NCBI GenBank assembly: GCA_020024455.1
Contig: JAHHTU010000005.1
Coordinates: forward strand, 14,761-78,760
DNA from: Anaerotignum sp.
GTDB lineage: Bacteria; Bacillota; Clostridia; Lachnospirales; Anaerotignaceae
Reading direction: 5' to 3'
DNA: 64,000 bases
Within the stretch, counting starts at the first letter, position 1; each line of letters begins with the position of its first letter. The translations under genes were made by a program, and so were the position numbers. Under the pieces are notes generated by a model. The model was not told the DNA's origin. It searched no databases and saw only the letters and a list, made by a program, of their open reading frames with translations. Positions 1-8,963 of this stretch are shown piece by piece.

Positions 1-68
1 ACCAAACAGGCGTTATCAAACACACCCAATGTGGTATTGGTATTGCTCACATCAATTACTAATATCAT
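1..68 (-). CDS. coaX: Type III pantothenate kinase, N-terminal fragment (runs off the window)
   Basis: Only the first 22 codons are in the window. They read MILVIDVSNTNTTLGVFDN, which matches the phosphate-binding DxGNTxT start of type III pantothenate kinases (CoaX). CoaX performs the first step of coenzyme A synthesis, pantothenate to 4'-phosphopantothenate. The usual glycine of the motif is serine here. It lies downstream of birA and of an ECF substrate-binding gene on the same strand, as in many Clostridia. The assignment rests on this N-terminal motif and the neighbours. Confidence 0.8.
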   Translation of the reverse strand, partial: MILVIDVSNTNTTLGVFDNACL

Positions 69-155
69 CTTTGTACTCCTTACTTTGTTTTGTTTATCAA
101 AAAACGGCACGGGCATACAGCACCCCTGCCGCATCATATCCGCATGATTTATGAT

Positions 156-782
156 TTATACACGTCTTTTGCCGACCGTTCTTGCCAACACTTTGCTGAT
201 GATACCGCCCAATACACAGCTTGCAGACATCTCCAACGCACCATTGATGCCCACAAATGCAAACACAAACAAAAATGGGTTCAAACCACCAAAGCCTGTA
301 TTCAAATTTTGTATAAATTCTGTATTCCAGAACAATAGCAGCAATGCACTCATAAAGAATACTGTATTGAAAAATGCAGTCAAAAAACCACCAATAAAAT
401 AACAAACCGTTTTTGATTTATCTACTTTATGTAGCAACTGAAAACAAACGCTTGCCAAATATCCCATCAACATTCTGGTTGGGATACAAAGCAGGAATGT
501 TCCCACAGGATTCATATTCCATAACGTAGCCGTAAACCAAGATGCCCCTGTCAAGGCTTGCTGAAAACTGGTTGCACCAAACACAAAGCCCAACCACAAA
601 CCAACTTTCGGGCCAAGTATCATACCACCAATGGCAACCGGTATCATCATCAAAGAAATATCCAGTCCCAATGTGTGGAAATATCCAATCGGTGTAAATG
701 ACATCACCAACAACAATCCTGTCAACAAGCCACAGGCTGTCATTTCTCGTACCGATAATCCGCTTGTTACTTTTTTATTCAT
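156..782 (-). CDS. ECF transporter S component, probably for pantothenate
   Basis: A 208-residue hydrophobic protein with about six membrane segments, the usual size of an ECF-transporter substrate-binding (S) component. Near the N-terminus it shows a TPIGY stretch followed by IPVAIGGMILGPKVG and LGFVFG, which is typical of the clostridial S-component family that includes PanT. It would bind a vitamin outside and deliver it with a shared EcfA/A'/T module that is not encoded here. Because coaX follows directly, pantothenate is the likeliest ligand; this is inference from context. The start at 782 was chosen because AAAGGAG precedes it; a longer in-frame reading has no ribosome-binding site. 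Confidence 0.75.
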   Translation of the reverse strand: MNKKVTSGLSVREMTACGLLTGLLLVMSFTPIGYFHTLGLDISLMMIPVAIGGMILGPKVGLWLGFVFGATSFQQALTGASWFTATLWNMNPVGTFLLCIPTRMLMGYLASVCFQLLHKVDKSKTVCYFIGGFLTAFFNTVFFMSALLLLFWNTEFIQNLNTGFGGLNPFLFVFAFVGINGALEMSASCVLGGIISKVLARTVGKRRV

Positions 783-925
783 TCTTTTTTTTGCTCCTTT
801 CATTCTCATTCTGTTATGAGATATAAGATGACTTGGAAATAGTGGTTTCCACAAATTGATAACAATACAGTACATTTGCCTTTGGGCATAACATCTGTAT
901 GTTTTTTTGTCCTTTTGCGTAACCA
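783..925 (-). promoter_or_regulatory. Folded 5' leader of the ECF S-component gene
   Basis: About 140 nt lie between the promoter and the gene. On the minus strand GTGGTT (near 921-926) can pair with AACCAC (near 844-849). Inside this TACAG/CTGTA and a TGCC-CAAA-GGCA hairpin can form. I do not recognise a known riboswitch consensus (not THF, TPP or cobalamin). Vitamin-transporter leaders often carry such elements, so a cis-regulatory role is possible but unproven. Confidence 0.35.
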
Positions 926-931
926 CCATAT

Positions 932-959
932 ATTATAACAGCAAATCCATAGATTACAA
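932..959 (-). promoter_or_regulatory. Sigma-A promoter for the ECF S-component gene
   Basis: Minus-strand TTGTAA (954-959), 16-base spacer, then a perfect TATAAT (932-937). Confidence 0.7.
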
Positions 960-998
960 TATTTTTTTCTATATTTTTGTTATTTTTTATACAAAGTT

Positions 999-1370
999 TT
1001 ATCTGTTTTCATTTTTTTCCGCTTGTTTGAGCAATTCTTGTTTGACTTTTTCGCCTTCTTCTGTGAAATATATTGCATACCATAGTTCTAACGCACGCAA
1101 AAGCTCTTTTTGTTCCCGTTGTATACGTTTGATTTCCAATTCTGCCCCAATTTCATCAAAATCAAAATCATCTTCTCTTTTGACGGTTTCAAAATACAAT
1201 GTACCATCTTCTGCAAACCCCATCAAAAAGGTACACGCCAATTTTTGTGCCATCACCACACAAATGGTACGCACTTCTTCCTGTATGCTTTCTGGCAATG
1301 CAGCAAATGCCTGTTCCAAAAAATATTTTTGTTCGGTATAGCTTGCCCCTGCCAACACTGTTTTTTCCAT
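999..1370 (-). CDS. Conserved clostridial protein, DUF6145-like
   Basis: A 123-residue acidic soluble protein. The segment around residues 25-45 (LPESIQEEV, then TICVVMAQK) and a charged C-terminal helix with LLRALELWYAIYF resemble the DUF6145 family, which I recall from Lachnospiraceae and which has no known function. The ATG follows the birA stop codon with no gap (TAAATG), and its GAGGAGTG ribosome-binding site lies in the birA tail, so the two are probably translationally coupled. There is no signal peptide or membrane segment. The family name is from memory and moderately sure. Confidence 0.6.
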   Translation of the reverse strand: MEKTVLAGASYTEQKYFLEQAFAALPESIQEEVRTICVVMAQKLACTFLMGFAEDGTLYFETVKREDDFDFDEIGAELEIKRIQREQKELLRALELWYAIYFTEEGEKVKQELLKQAEKNENR

Positions 1371-2342
1371 TTATTTCATCACTCCTCGAATGGATACCTC
1401 TCCTGCATATACCACTTCTTTTTTTCCGGTATCTGCCCTTTTCACCAACAATTCTCCCTCTTGTGTGATATCCAAAGCCGTTGCCACAAAAGGCTCTTTG
1501 CCATACACCACAACCTCTTTGCCCAATGTCATACAGTTTTTACGATATTGTTCCAAAAACGGTTCAAATGAGCCTGCCGCTAAAAATGCATCATAATATC
1601 GTTCCAAAGACTCCATGATATTTTGCACAATTTTTTTGCGTGGATATGTTTGTCCGCTTTCCAAATATAAAGAAGTGGCAATATCCTGTAAATCTTCCGG
1701 AAACTCTTTTGTATTGACATTGATACCAATGCCCATCACCACAAAATGTACCTCCGTCAATTCACAATCCATCTCTGTCAAAATGCCAACTGCCTTTTTG
1801 TTTCCGACATAAATATCGTTTGGCCATTTAATCTGTGGCTGTAATTGCGTCATATTCTGCAATACCTCGCAAACTGCCAACCCTCCCAGCAATGTCAATA
1901 CAGATGCCTGTGCAGGTACAATATTGGGACGCAACAACACACTCAGCCATACACCCGTACCAACAGGAGATTGCCAAGGTTTGCCTCGTCTGCCACGCCC
2001 TTGTGTCTGCAACTCTGCCACAGCCAAAGTCCCTTCTTTTGCCCCCGCAAGTGCCAATTCCCGTATACGATTGTTTGTGCTGTCTGTTTCCTGAAAGAAA
2101 TGTACGGTTTTCCCCATTCTTTGTGCTTTTCTGCCTTTTTCCAACTCTCTTTGGTTATACATGGTTTCGGGGTGTATCAAACGATACCCTTTGTTTGTAA
2201 TTGCCTCAATTTCATACCCCTCTTGACGTAATTTTTCAATCCCTTTCCATACTGCCGCACGGGAAACAGAAAGCTGGTTGCCAATTTCTTGCCCTGAAAC
2301 AAAATCACCGGCTTGCTGTAATACATCTAATATACGATACAT
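1371..2342 (-). CDS. birA: Bifunctional biotin-protein ligase and biotin repressor
   Basis: 323 residues. An N-terminal winged-helix domain (about 1-65, with SRAAVWKGIEKLRQEGYEI) is followed by the BirA/LplA catalytic domain, with the DSTN motif, the biotinyl-AMP-binding GRGRRGKPW loop and KWPNDIYV, and then the small C-terminal domain. It attaches biotin to acceptor proteins such as acetyl-CoA or oxaloacetate decarboxylase subunits, and the DNA-binding domain suggests biotin-responsive repression. A GTG four codons upstream is in frame, but it overlaps the AAAGGTG that sits 9 nt before the ATG at 2342, so 2342 is preferred. It lies directly upstream of the DUF6145-like gene. Confidence 0.93.
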   Translation of the reverse strand: MYRILDVLQQAGDFVSGQEIGNQLSVSRAAVWKGIEKLRQEGYEIEAITNKGYRLIHPETMYNQRELEKGRKAQRMGKTVHFFQETDSTNNRIRELALAGAKEGTLAVAELQTQGRGRRGKPWQSPVGTGVWLSVLLRPNIVPAQASVLTLLGGLAVCEVLQNMTQLQPQIKWPNDIYVGNKKAVGILTEMDCELTEVHFVVMGIGINVNTKEFPEDLQDIATSLYLESGQTYPRKKIVQNIMESLERYYDAFLAAGSFEPFLEQYRKNCMTLGKEVVVYGKEPFVATALDITQEGELLVKRADTGKKEVVYAGEVSIRGVMK

Positions 2343-2360
2343 ACTTTCCAACACCTTTCA

Positions 2361-2392
2361 AGAAAAAGACGTCGGGAAATCCGACGTCCTTT
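2361..2392 (-). terminator. Intrinsic terminator after the thioesterase gene
   Basis: Minus-strand stem GACGTCGG pairing with CCGACGTC, loop ATTT, followed by a T-rich TCTTTTTCTT. It separates ftsH-thioesterase from birA. Confidence 0.75.
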
Positions 2393-2406
2393 TGGTTGTT
2401 TCAAAC

Positions 2407-2808
2407 TTATTTTTTACCTTTTTCATTCACACGACCTAAGAATTTTTTCAGGTCGATGATGGCACGACCATGTGTGCCTTCGCAAATTTTATCTACTTCA
2501 TCATATGCTTTCACACTAAATGTCAATAATTTGCCATTGACCTCTGTCAATTCTGTCACCACACGCACTTTCATGCCAACAGGTGTTGCTGCCAAGTGTT
2601 TGAAATCAAATGTTGTGCCAACGGTTTCCCAACCATCTGGCAAAAATGGTGCAACTGTGCCAATCGCAGTACCTTCTATCCAAGAAAGCAGTTTGGGAGA
2701 GGCAAACACAGGCACGTTGTCATTTCCAAAATGTGCTGCGGTATCACTTTCTTCCACAATATATTCTCTTTCATAAGACATACCCGGTACAATGTTGTTA
2801 AATTCCAT
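2407..2808 (-). CDS. FlK-like hotdog-fold thioesterase
   Basis: 133 residues, a single hotdog domain of the fluoroacetyl-CoA-thioesterase-like (FlK) family. The helix ASPKLLSWIEGTA carries the glutamate of the FlK active site, with serine where FlK has its catalytic threonine. The later FKHLAATPVGMKV segment carries the active-site histidine, and GTHGRAIID closes the domain. The likely role is hydrolysis of an unidentified acyl-CoA. It starts 17 nt after ftsH and is followed by a terminator, so it is probably the last gene of the tilS-hpt-ftsH transcript or of an ftsH transcript. Confidence 0.75.
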   Translation of the reverse strand: MEFNNIVPGMSYEREYIVEESDTAAHFGNDNVPVFASPKLLSWIEGTAIGTVAPFLPDGWETVGTTFDFKHLAATPVGMKVRVVTELTEVNGKLLTFSVKAYDEVDKICEGTHGRAIIDLKKFLGRVNEKGKK

Positions 2809-2825
2809 AAATACAATCCCCTTTC

Positions 2826-4784
2826 TTATTCCTCTGTTTTGTTATCTTCTTGTGCATCAGCAGCAGATATAGGTTTTTCTTTTTGTAATGTCACAGGCTG
2901 ATTTGATTCCTGTGTGATTTCTTCTGCCAAGCCTAAAATTCGGTCTCGTTCTTCTTTCTCAAACAACTTGCGGAATTCTTCCCCAGTGATTTTTTCTTTT
3001 TCTACCAGCAATTTTGCAGATGCGTGCAATACTTCCATATTTTCTTGCAACAGACGCAGAGCCTCGTTGTATGCCCCCATCACAATGCGTTTGACTTCAT
3101 CGTCGATGGTGGTTGCCACTGCTTCGCCATAATTGCGGCTGTGTCCCCAATCTCTGCCGATAAAGACTTCATTGCTGTCCTCACCAAACTGAATAGGGCC
3201 AAGTGCCTCACTCATACCATATTGTGTGACCATACCCCTTGCCATTGCGGTTGCACGTTCAATATCGTTTGATGCTCCTGTTGTCACATCTTTAATCACC
3301 AAAGCTTCTGCGGCACGACCGCCCAAAAAACTAATGATTTCCTGCTCCATGTACAACTTTGTCATATACATCTTATCTTCTCCGGGCAACGGCATGGTAT
3401 AACCGCCTGCCATACCTGTCGGAATGATGGAAATGCTATGCACAGGGTCCAATTCGCTCAACACTTCAAATAAAATCGCATGACCGCTTTCATGATATGC
3501 TGTGATATATTTTTCTTTGTCGGAAATGACTCTTGTCTTTTTCTCTGTACCCACACCAATTTTAATCAAGGCACGTTGTATAGACTCCATCGTGATGGTC
3601 TTTTTGCCGTCTCTTGCAGAAAGCAATGCTGCTTCATTCAACAAATTGGATAAGTCTGCACCAGTCATGCCTGCGGTTGTCTGTGCGACCACTTTCAAAT
3701 CCACCTCTTGGTCTAAGGGTTTGCCTTTGGAATGGACACGCAAAATGGCTTCTCTGCCTTTTACGTCAGGTCTGCCGACATATACCTGTCTGTCAAAACG
3801 ACCGGGTCTTAACAATGCAGGGTCTAAGATATCCGCTCTGTTTGTTGCCGCAATGATGATAACACTTTCGTTGATACCGAAACCGTCCATCTCTACCAAT
3901 AACTGATTGAGTGTTTGTTCTCTTTCATCATGCCCACCGCCAAGGCCTGCACCTCTGCGACGACCAACCGCATCAATTTCATCAATGAATACAATACTGG
4001 GAGAATTTTTCTTTGCCTGTTCAAACAAATCTCTCACACGAGATGCACCCACACCGACAAACATTTCTACGAAATCGGAACCGGAAATAGAGAAAAACGG
4101 TACGCCCGCCTCACCGGCAACGGCTTTTGCCAGCAATGTTTTCCCTGTCCCCGGAGGGCCCACCAACAAAACACCTTTTGGAATTCTTGCACCCAGTTCT
4201 GTAAATTTTTGTGGATTTTTCAAAAACTGTACCAATTCTTCCAATTCTGCTTTTTCTTCATCACAACCTGCCACATTGTCAAATGTGACTTTGTTTTTGT
4301 CATCAACATTCATTTTTGCACGGCTTTTGCCAAATGACGCCATTTTTCCGCCGCCACCCTGCATTTTGCCAAACAGTACAACAAATAACACAACCATCAA
4401 TATCATCATCACCAAAGATGGTAATATGGCTGTCAGCATACTTTCTCTTGGCGGGTCTATGGCAACAATTTTGATGTCACTTCCCTGTGCCGGCATTTCA
4501 TTGACATTTTGCATAAACGCCTCAATGCTTGGCACACTGACTTTCATCACACCGCCGTCGTCCAGCGTTGCAATGACCGTTGCGTAATCGCCCACTTCTT
4601 TGCTTCTGGTTACTTCCAATGTTGCCACTGTATCTTCTTCTAATTCTTTCAATAAATCTGCATACGTATATGCTTTCACTTCTTTTTCCGGCTGTATCAA
4701 ACCTTTGCCGCTAAATGCCAAGGCAGCCAAAATCATTACGAATATCAGCACATATAATCCTGCTGATTGCCAATATTTTTTCAA
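2826..4784 (-). CDS. ftsH: Membrane-anchored ATP-dependent zinc metalloprotease FtsH
   Basis: 652 residues with full FtsH architecture: a membrane helix at about 8-25, an extracellular region, a second helix at about 118-138, then an AAA+ domain with Walker A GPPGTGKT (209-216), Walker B VFIDEID and the second region of homology NRADILDPALLRPGRFD. The C-terminal M41 protease has its zinc site as HESGH (usually HEAGH). It degrades membrane and short-lived soluble proteins. The start is TTG at 4784, preceded by a strong AGGGGGG six bases away. The position after tilS and hpt is the conserved Firmicute order. The C-terminal tail is acidic and low complexity. Confidence 0.97.
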   Translation of the reverse strand: MKKYWQSAGLYVLIFVMILAALAFSGKGLIQPEKEVKAYTYADLLKELEEDTVATLEVTRSKEVGDYATVIATLDDGGVMKVSVPSIEAFMQNVNEMPAQGSDIKIVAIDPPRESMLTAILPSLVMMILMVVLFVVLFGKMQGGGGKMASFGKSRAKMNVDDKNKVTFDNVAGCDEEKAELEELVQFLKNPQKFTELGARIPKGVLLVGPPGTGKTLLAKAVAGEAGVPFFSISGSDFVEMFVGVGASRVRDLFEQAKKNSPSIVFIDEIDAVGRRRGAGLGGGHDEREQTLNQLLVEMDGFGINESVIIIAATNRADILDPALLRPGRFDRQVYVGRPDVKGREAILRVHSKGKPLDQEVDLKVVAQTTAGMTGADLSNLLNEAALLSARDGKKTITMESIQRALIKIGVGTEKKTRVISDKEKYITAYHESGHAILFEVLSELDPVHSISIIPTGMAGGYTMPLPGEDKMYMTKLYMEQEIISFLGGRAAEALVIKDVTTGASNDIERATAMARGMVTQYGMSEALGPIQFGEDSNEVFIGRDWGHSRNYGEAVATTIDDEVKRIVMGAYNEALRLLQENMEVLHASAKLLVEKEKITGEEFRKLFEKEERDRILGLAEEITQESNQPVTLQKEKPISAADAQEDNKTEE

Positions 4785-4856
4785 GAGCTTCCCCCCTATT
4801 TTTTATCAAAACTGATTATTTTTTTGATATGTTTACAGATAGCATATCAATTTACA

Positions 4857-4885
4857 ATTCTATCACAGATTATCCAAAAAGGCAA
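4857..4885 (-). promoter_or_regulatory. Sigma-A promoter for ftsH
   Basis: Minus-strand TTGCCT (4880-4885), 17-base spacer, TAGAAT (4857-4862), about 75 nt before the ftsH start codon. Confidence 0.65.
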
Positions 4886-4937
4886 CGGCGGTTTTTAGAA
4901 AGAAAGTGTGAAAAAAAGCGTTTTCCGCCCGAAAATA

Positions 4938-4968
4938 CACAAAAGCGTTAGCTTTTTGTGCTAACGCC
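4938..4968 (-). terminator. Intrinsic terminator after hpt
   Basis: Minus-strand GCGTTAGC pairing with GCTAACGC around ACAAAAA, followed by TTTTGTGTATTTT. The T-tract is interrupted, so some read-through into ftsH is possible. Confidence 0.6.
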
Positions 4969-4988
4969 GTATACTTTCTCATTGTTTT

Positions 4989-5519
4989 TTAATCTTCATC
5001 AAAATGAATGACACCCACATAGTCCAAATTTCTGTATTTTTGTGCATAATCCAAACCATATCCAACCACAAAAGCATCTGGAATGGTAAAGCCCACATAA
5101 TCCACAGGCACATCTGTCACACGACGGTCCGGTTTGTCCAACAATGTGCAAATTTTGAAGTTTTTGGGATTTCTGTGCAACAACAATTCACGCAAATGGC
5201 TCAATGTTCTGCCGCTGTCAATGATATCTTCTACCAGCAATACATTTTTGCCTGTAATATCTTCGTCCAAATCACGCAAAATTTTGATATGTCCGCTGCT
5301 TTCTGTGCCATCGCCATAACTGGAAACGTCCATAAAATTCAACGTCACAGGCAATTTGATTTTTTTTGCCAATTCCACCAGTGTCACAACGCCGCCTTTG
5401 AGTACGCAAACCAGTTCCACCTGCTCACCTGCAAAATCGTTTTGTACCTGTTCCGCAATTTCTTCCAATCTTTTGGAAATTGCTTCTGCTGAAATCATGA
5501 CTTCAATTCTTTCTTTCAT
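4989..5519 (-). CDS. hpt: Hypoxanthine phosphoribosyltransferase
   Basis: 176 residues, the usual length of Firmicute Hpt. The PRPP-binding motif VLLVEDIIDSGRTL lies near residues 92-105, with LVCVLKGG near the N-terminus and VGYGLDYAQKYRNL near the end. It converts hypoxanthine or guanine with PRPP to IMP or GMP in purine salvage. GGAGGG precedes the ATG. Its first codons overlap the 3' end of tilS by 17 nt, so the two are co-transcribed; tilS-hpt-ftsH is a conserved cluster. Confidence 0.95.
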   Translation of the reverse strand: MKERIEVMISAEAISKRLEEIAEQVQNDFAGEQVELVCVLKGGVVTLVELAKKIKLPVTLNFMDVSSYGDGTESSGHIKILRDLDEDITGKNVLLVEDIIDSGRTLSHLRELLLHRNPKNFKICTLLDKPDRRVTDVPVDYVGFTIPDAFVVGYGLDYAQKYRNLDYVGVIHFDED

Positions 5520-6882
5520 ATTGTTTTCCCTCCATTATCCGAACCCATATATATTGTTTGGTATTTTCATCTATTGCAAAAGCCGTAGATGTCTGTGCAC
5601 CATATATCCATAAAATTTCTTCCCCGCAAGCCAACAACAGCTTTGTATCTCTTTGGGCTTTCGGTATTTTTTCATCTATGAATAATGATTTTATCTTTTT
5701 GGTACCACCATGTAATCGCATACGGTCACCGGCTCTTCGATTGCGTACACACAGGCTTTTTTTTATTTTATCATAATCAAATAACTTCGTATAGTCGTTG
5801 TCACAAAATTCCGCATTTTTTTCGGTTATGATGCCACATTCTACAAAAACGTCCATTTCTTTGATATAAATGGGCATATCGAGTTGCAAATCATACAGAT
5901 ATTCTGTTTTTTGCGTTTGTTCTTTGCAAAACATCAGCCGCTGATATTCCAAACAACATTGCCAACCACCCACAATCTGCACAAAACCATTTTGATTTTG
6001 CATCAACAAATGCTCCATTGCCTCCAAATGTGCCTGTGTCAAATTTTGGGTTGTGCCTGTGGCTTCTTCCACTGCCAAACGCAAAACACGCAACCGCAAC
6101 GCCCGATGCATTTGTTGCAAGGGTTCTTTTTGTAAACAAACCTGTGTTTGCGGCATACGGATTTGCTGATACATCTGTTTTGCCGTCTGTGTCATAAAAT
6201 CATTTTCCTGTGCCAGCAAACTTGCTGTTTTTGCGATATGTGCCGCACTGCCGCCATGCACCTGTTCCAATAACGGCATCACCTGCAAACGAATTTTATT
6301 TCTGGTATATGCCGTTTCAAAATTGGTGCTGTCTTGTTGATACGAAAGCTGATGTTGTTTGCAATACTGTTCAATCTCTTTGCGACTGCAAAACAACAAA
6401 GGGCGTACAATCCGGTTTCTCACCGGCAACATTCCCGTCAAACCGTCCAAGCCTGTCCCTCTGCACAATCGCATCAATATGGTTTCCGCTTGGTCATCGG
6501 CATGATGTGCCACTGCAATAAAACCGTTTTGCCCTGCGTATTTGGCAAAAACACGATACCGAAAATTTCTGCCTGCTTCTTCTACGGTGCATTTTTGTTC
6601 TTTTGCCGCCTTTGCCGCATCAAAGCAGACCACATCACAGGCAATTCCCAAACGTGTACTATATGCCTTTACAAATGCGGCATCTGCATCTGCTTCCTGC
6701 CCACGCAAACCATGATGGATATGCACTGTCTGCAACCGCCAGTGATATTGTTTGTGCAATCGCCACAAGATATGCACCAAAGCCACAGAGTCTGCACCGC
6801 CCGAAAGCCCAATCACAATATTTGCACCATCTGCAAACATTTTGTATTGCAAAATGGTTTGTTTGACTTGTTCCAACAACAT
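5503..6882 (-). CDS. tilS: tRNA(Ile)-lysidine synthetase
   Basis: 459 residues. The N-terminal PP-loop ATPase motif GLSGGADSVALV (about 24-35) and HADDQAETILMRL are diagnostic of TilS. The middle and C-terminal domains (the last with NRRAGDRMRLHGGTKKIKSLFIDEKIP) bind tRNA. The enzyme converts C34 of the CAU-anticodon isoleucine tRNA to lysidine so that it reads AUA codons. AAAGGCGG precedes the ATG. It overlaps hpt downstream. Its 5' flank now faces the divergent iron alcohol dehydrogenase gene rather than spoIIE, which is the usual neighbour. Confidence 0.95.
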   Translation of the reverse strand: MLLEQVKQTILQYKMFADGANIVIGLSGGADSVALVHILWRLHKQYHWRLQTVHIHHGLRGQEADADAAFVKAYSTRLGIACDVVCFDAAKAAKEQKCTVEEAGRNFRYRVFAKYAGQNGFIAVAHHADDQAETILMRLCRGTGLDGLTGMLPVRNRIVRPLLFCSRKEIEQYCKQHQLSYQQDSTNFETAYTRNKIRLQVMPLLEQVHGGSAAHIAKTASLLAQENDFMTQTAKQMYQQIRMPQTQVCLQKEPLQQMHRALRLRVLRLAVEEATGTTQNLTQAHLEAMEHLLMQNQNGFVQIVGGWQCCLEYQRLMFCKEQTQKTEYLYDLQLDMPIYIKEMDVFVECGIITEKNAEFCDNDYTKLFDYDKIKKSLCVRNRRAGDRMRLHGGTKKIKSLFIDEKIPKAQRDTKLLLACGEEILWIYGAQTSTAFAIDENTKQYIWVRIMEGKQYERKN

Positions 6883-6955
6883 ATTTGTTCGCCGCCTTTC
6901 GTACCTTTCTCAAAGACTTTACACAAAAAACAGCATTTCGTCAACGATTTTCTTT

Positions 6956-6983
6956 TTGCACATAATACATAATATGGTATACT
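6956..6983 (+). promoter_or_regulatory. Sigma-A promoter for the iron alcohol dehydrogenase gene
   Basis: TTGCAC (6956-6961), 16-base spacer, TATACT (6978-6983). AAGGAGG sits just before the ATG at 7014. Confidence 0.65.
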
Positions 6984-7013
6984 GTTATCAAAACAATAAG
7001 GAGGGAATCCATC

Positions 7014-8183
7014 ATGAAATTTCAATATTATATTCCATCAAAAATAGTATTCGGCAGCGGACAATTAGACCGCTTGCACAAACAAAAAGAATTGGGGAAA
7101 AAAGCATTGATTGTCATTTCCGGTGGTACATCTGTCAAAAAATTCGGTTATCTTGCCCGCTTGGAAGAACAACTCCAAAAAGCAAATGTAGACTATGTAA
7201 TTTTTGACAAAATACTGCCCAACCCCATCGAACGCCATGTCATGGAAGGGGCAGCACTTGCCAAAGCCGAACAATGCGACTTTGTCATCGGTTTGGGCGG
7301 CGGCTCCATCATCGACTCTGCAAAAGGCATTGCGGTTATGGCAACCAATACAGGGACTATGTGGGACTATATTTCCGGCGGCACAGGCGGTGGCAAACCC
7401 ATTCCAAACAAACCCTTGCCCATCGTTGCCATCACCACCACCGCAGGCACAGGCACAGAGGCAGACCCTTGGGCAGTCATCACAAATGAACACACCGGCG
7501 AAAAAATCGGTTTTGGCTATGACAACACATTCCCTGTGCTTTCCATTGTTGACCCCGATTTGATGCTTTCCGTTCCGGCAAAACTGACAGCATATCAAGG
7601 ATTTGATGCATTGTTCCATAGCACCGAAGGCTATATCAACCGCCGCACAAACCCTTTGAATGATATGTATGCATTGAAAGCCATCGAATTGGTTGGCAAA
7701 AGCCTTGCCATCGCTGTCAATGACGGCACAAACAAACAGGCAAGAGAAGATATGGCACTGGCAAACACATTGTCCGGTATGTCCGAAAGCATTGGTGGTT
7801 GTACGTCCGAACACGCCATGGAACACCCATTAAGCGGCAAAAATCCAAAATTGGAACATGGGGCAGGCTTGATTATGCTTTGTGAATCATATTACACCTA
7901 TTGGGCAAAACGTGGTGTCGTTGACAAAAGACTGATTGACATGGCAAAAGCACTGGGCAAAACAGATGCCGACAAACCGATGGATTTTGTCACGGCATTG
8001 CATGATTTGAAAATTGCCTGTCATGTTGATGATTTGAAAATGTCTGATTATGGCATACAAGAAAGCGATTTGGAAACATATGCAAAAATGGCATATGAAA
8101 CCATGGGCGGATTGTTTACCGCAGACCCTGTGGATATGCCTTTTGCAGATTGTCTTGCGATTTACAAAGACGCATATCGCTAA
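7014..8183 (+). CDS. Iron-containing alcohol dehydrogenase
   Basis: 389 residues, group III (iron-dependent) alcohol dehydrogenase of the BdhA/YqhD-like type. GLGGGSIIDSAKG (about 93-105) binds NAD(P). The metal ligands are visible as the Asp and His of GFDALFHSTEGY and the two His of EHAMEHPLSGKNPKLEHGAGL. It probably reduces short-chain aldehydes such as butyraldehyde in fermentation; substrate and cofactor cannot be told from sequence. It has its own promoter and shares a likely transcript with the unknown gene 17 nt downstream. The pair sits on the opposite strand between spoIIE and tilS. Confidence 0.93.
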   Translation: MKFQYYIPSKIVFGSGQLDRLHKQKELGKKALIVISGGTSVKKFGYLARLEEQLQKANVDYVIFDKILPNPIERHVMEGAALAKAEQCDFVIGLGGGSIIDSAKGIAVMATNTGTMWDYISGGTGGGKPIPNKPLPIVAITTTAGTGTEADPWAVITNEHTGEKIGFGYDNTFPVLSIVDPDLMLSVPAKLTAYQGFDALFHSTEGYINRRTNPLNDMYALKAIELVGKSLAIAVNDGTNKQAREDMALANTLSGMSESIGGCTSEHAMEHPLSGKNPKLEHGAGLIMLCESYYTYWAKRGVVDKRLIDMAKALGKTDADKPMDFVTALHDLKIACHVDDLKMSDYGIQESDLETYAKMAYETMGGLFTADPVDMPFADCLAIYKDAYR

Positions 8184-8200
8184 AATAAAGGAGCGTATTT

Positions 8201-8869
8201 ATGGCACAACAAAACGAAACATTTACACTTGCAGACATTGTATACGATGTCACATATGCAGATTTGGGTTATCATTTTGAAAATGGTAACATCATATTGT
8301 ATCCAGACGTAGATGCCGAAACAGAAGATGAAAATGTGGATTATGATATGTCTTCCGTCCATTTATACCACAACAACGGCTTTTGTACCCATGTTTCTGA
8401 TTTACAAGCATTAAAAGGCAAAAAATTTGTTTGGGAAAGTACATACAATGAAAACGATGAAGAAGCAGGCTGTTTGTGTGTACAAGAGCATGAACTGCTT
8501 TCCAGCGGCACAATCGAAATATTGGATATCCAAAATAACCATATGACCATACGATGGTCTGGGCTTGCCAATGTATATTGGAACGAAACATATGGGGCTG
8601 ATGTTCCTTTTGATACCACATTCACCGCAGAAATACCACAAGATGTGGCAGTTTATCAATTAGATGCTTACAAATCCACAAAAACAAAAATTTATGATAA
8701 TTTGTATTTAGAGTTATTAAATTTAGATACATTCAATGACCATTTGAAACAAATTTCTGATGATACGCCATGGAATATCAAACTTCCATTCAAGATTATA
8801 TATTTTGACAAAGAATATTTGGAGAAATATTGTTTAAAGCAAATAAACTGGAATACACTACAACATTAG
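8201..8869 (+). CDS. Unknown 222-residue acidic protein
   Basis: Not recognised. It is an acidic soluble protein with no signal peptide or membrane helix. It looks mostly beta-stranded, with a motif HMTIRWSGLANVYWNETYG near the middle and VPFDTTF after it. AAAGGAG lies 8 nt before the ATG, and it follows the alcohol dehydrogenase by 17 nt, so they are likely co-transcribed. It ends before a bidirectional terminator. The fold weakly recalls small lipocalin-like or immunity-protein-like domains, but I cannot support a name. Confidence 0.7.
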   Translation: MAQQNETFTLADIVYDVTYADLGYHFENGNIILYPDVDAETEDENVDYDMSSVHLYHNNGFCTHVSDLQALKGKKFVWESTYNENDEEAGCLCVQEHELLSSGTIEILDIQNNHMTIRWSGLANVYWNETYGADVPFDTTFTAEIPQDVAVYQLDAYKSTKTKIYDNLYLELLNLDTFNDHLKQISDDTPWNIKLPFKIIYFDKEYLEKYCLKQINWNTLQH

Positions 8870-8963
8870 ATGCAGATTGCCCTGTTTCCATCAAATTTGC
8901 GGGTATGGATTATAATTTCAAAGCCAATTATCAACTATTTTTCTTTGAAACCTATTGAAACAG

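Noticed and set aside
7065..7826. A 253-codon open frame opposite the iron alcohol dehydrogenase
   Set aside because: It is Cys-, His- and Phe-rich with no ribosome-binding site, and the other strand encodes a clear dehydrogenase.
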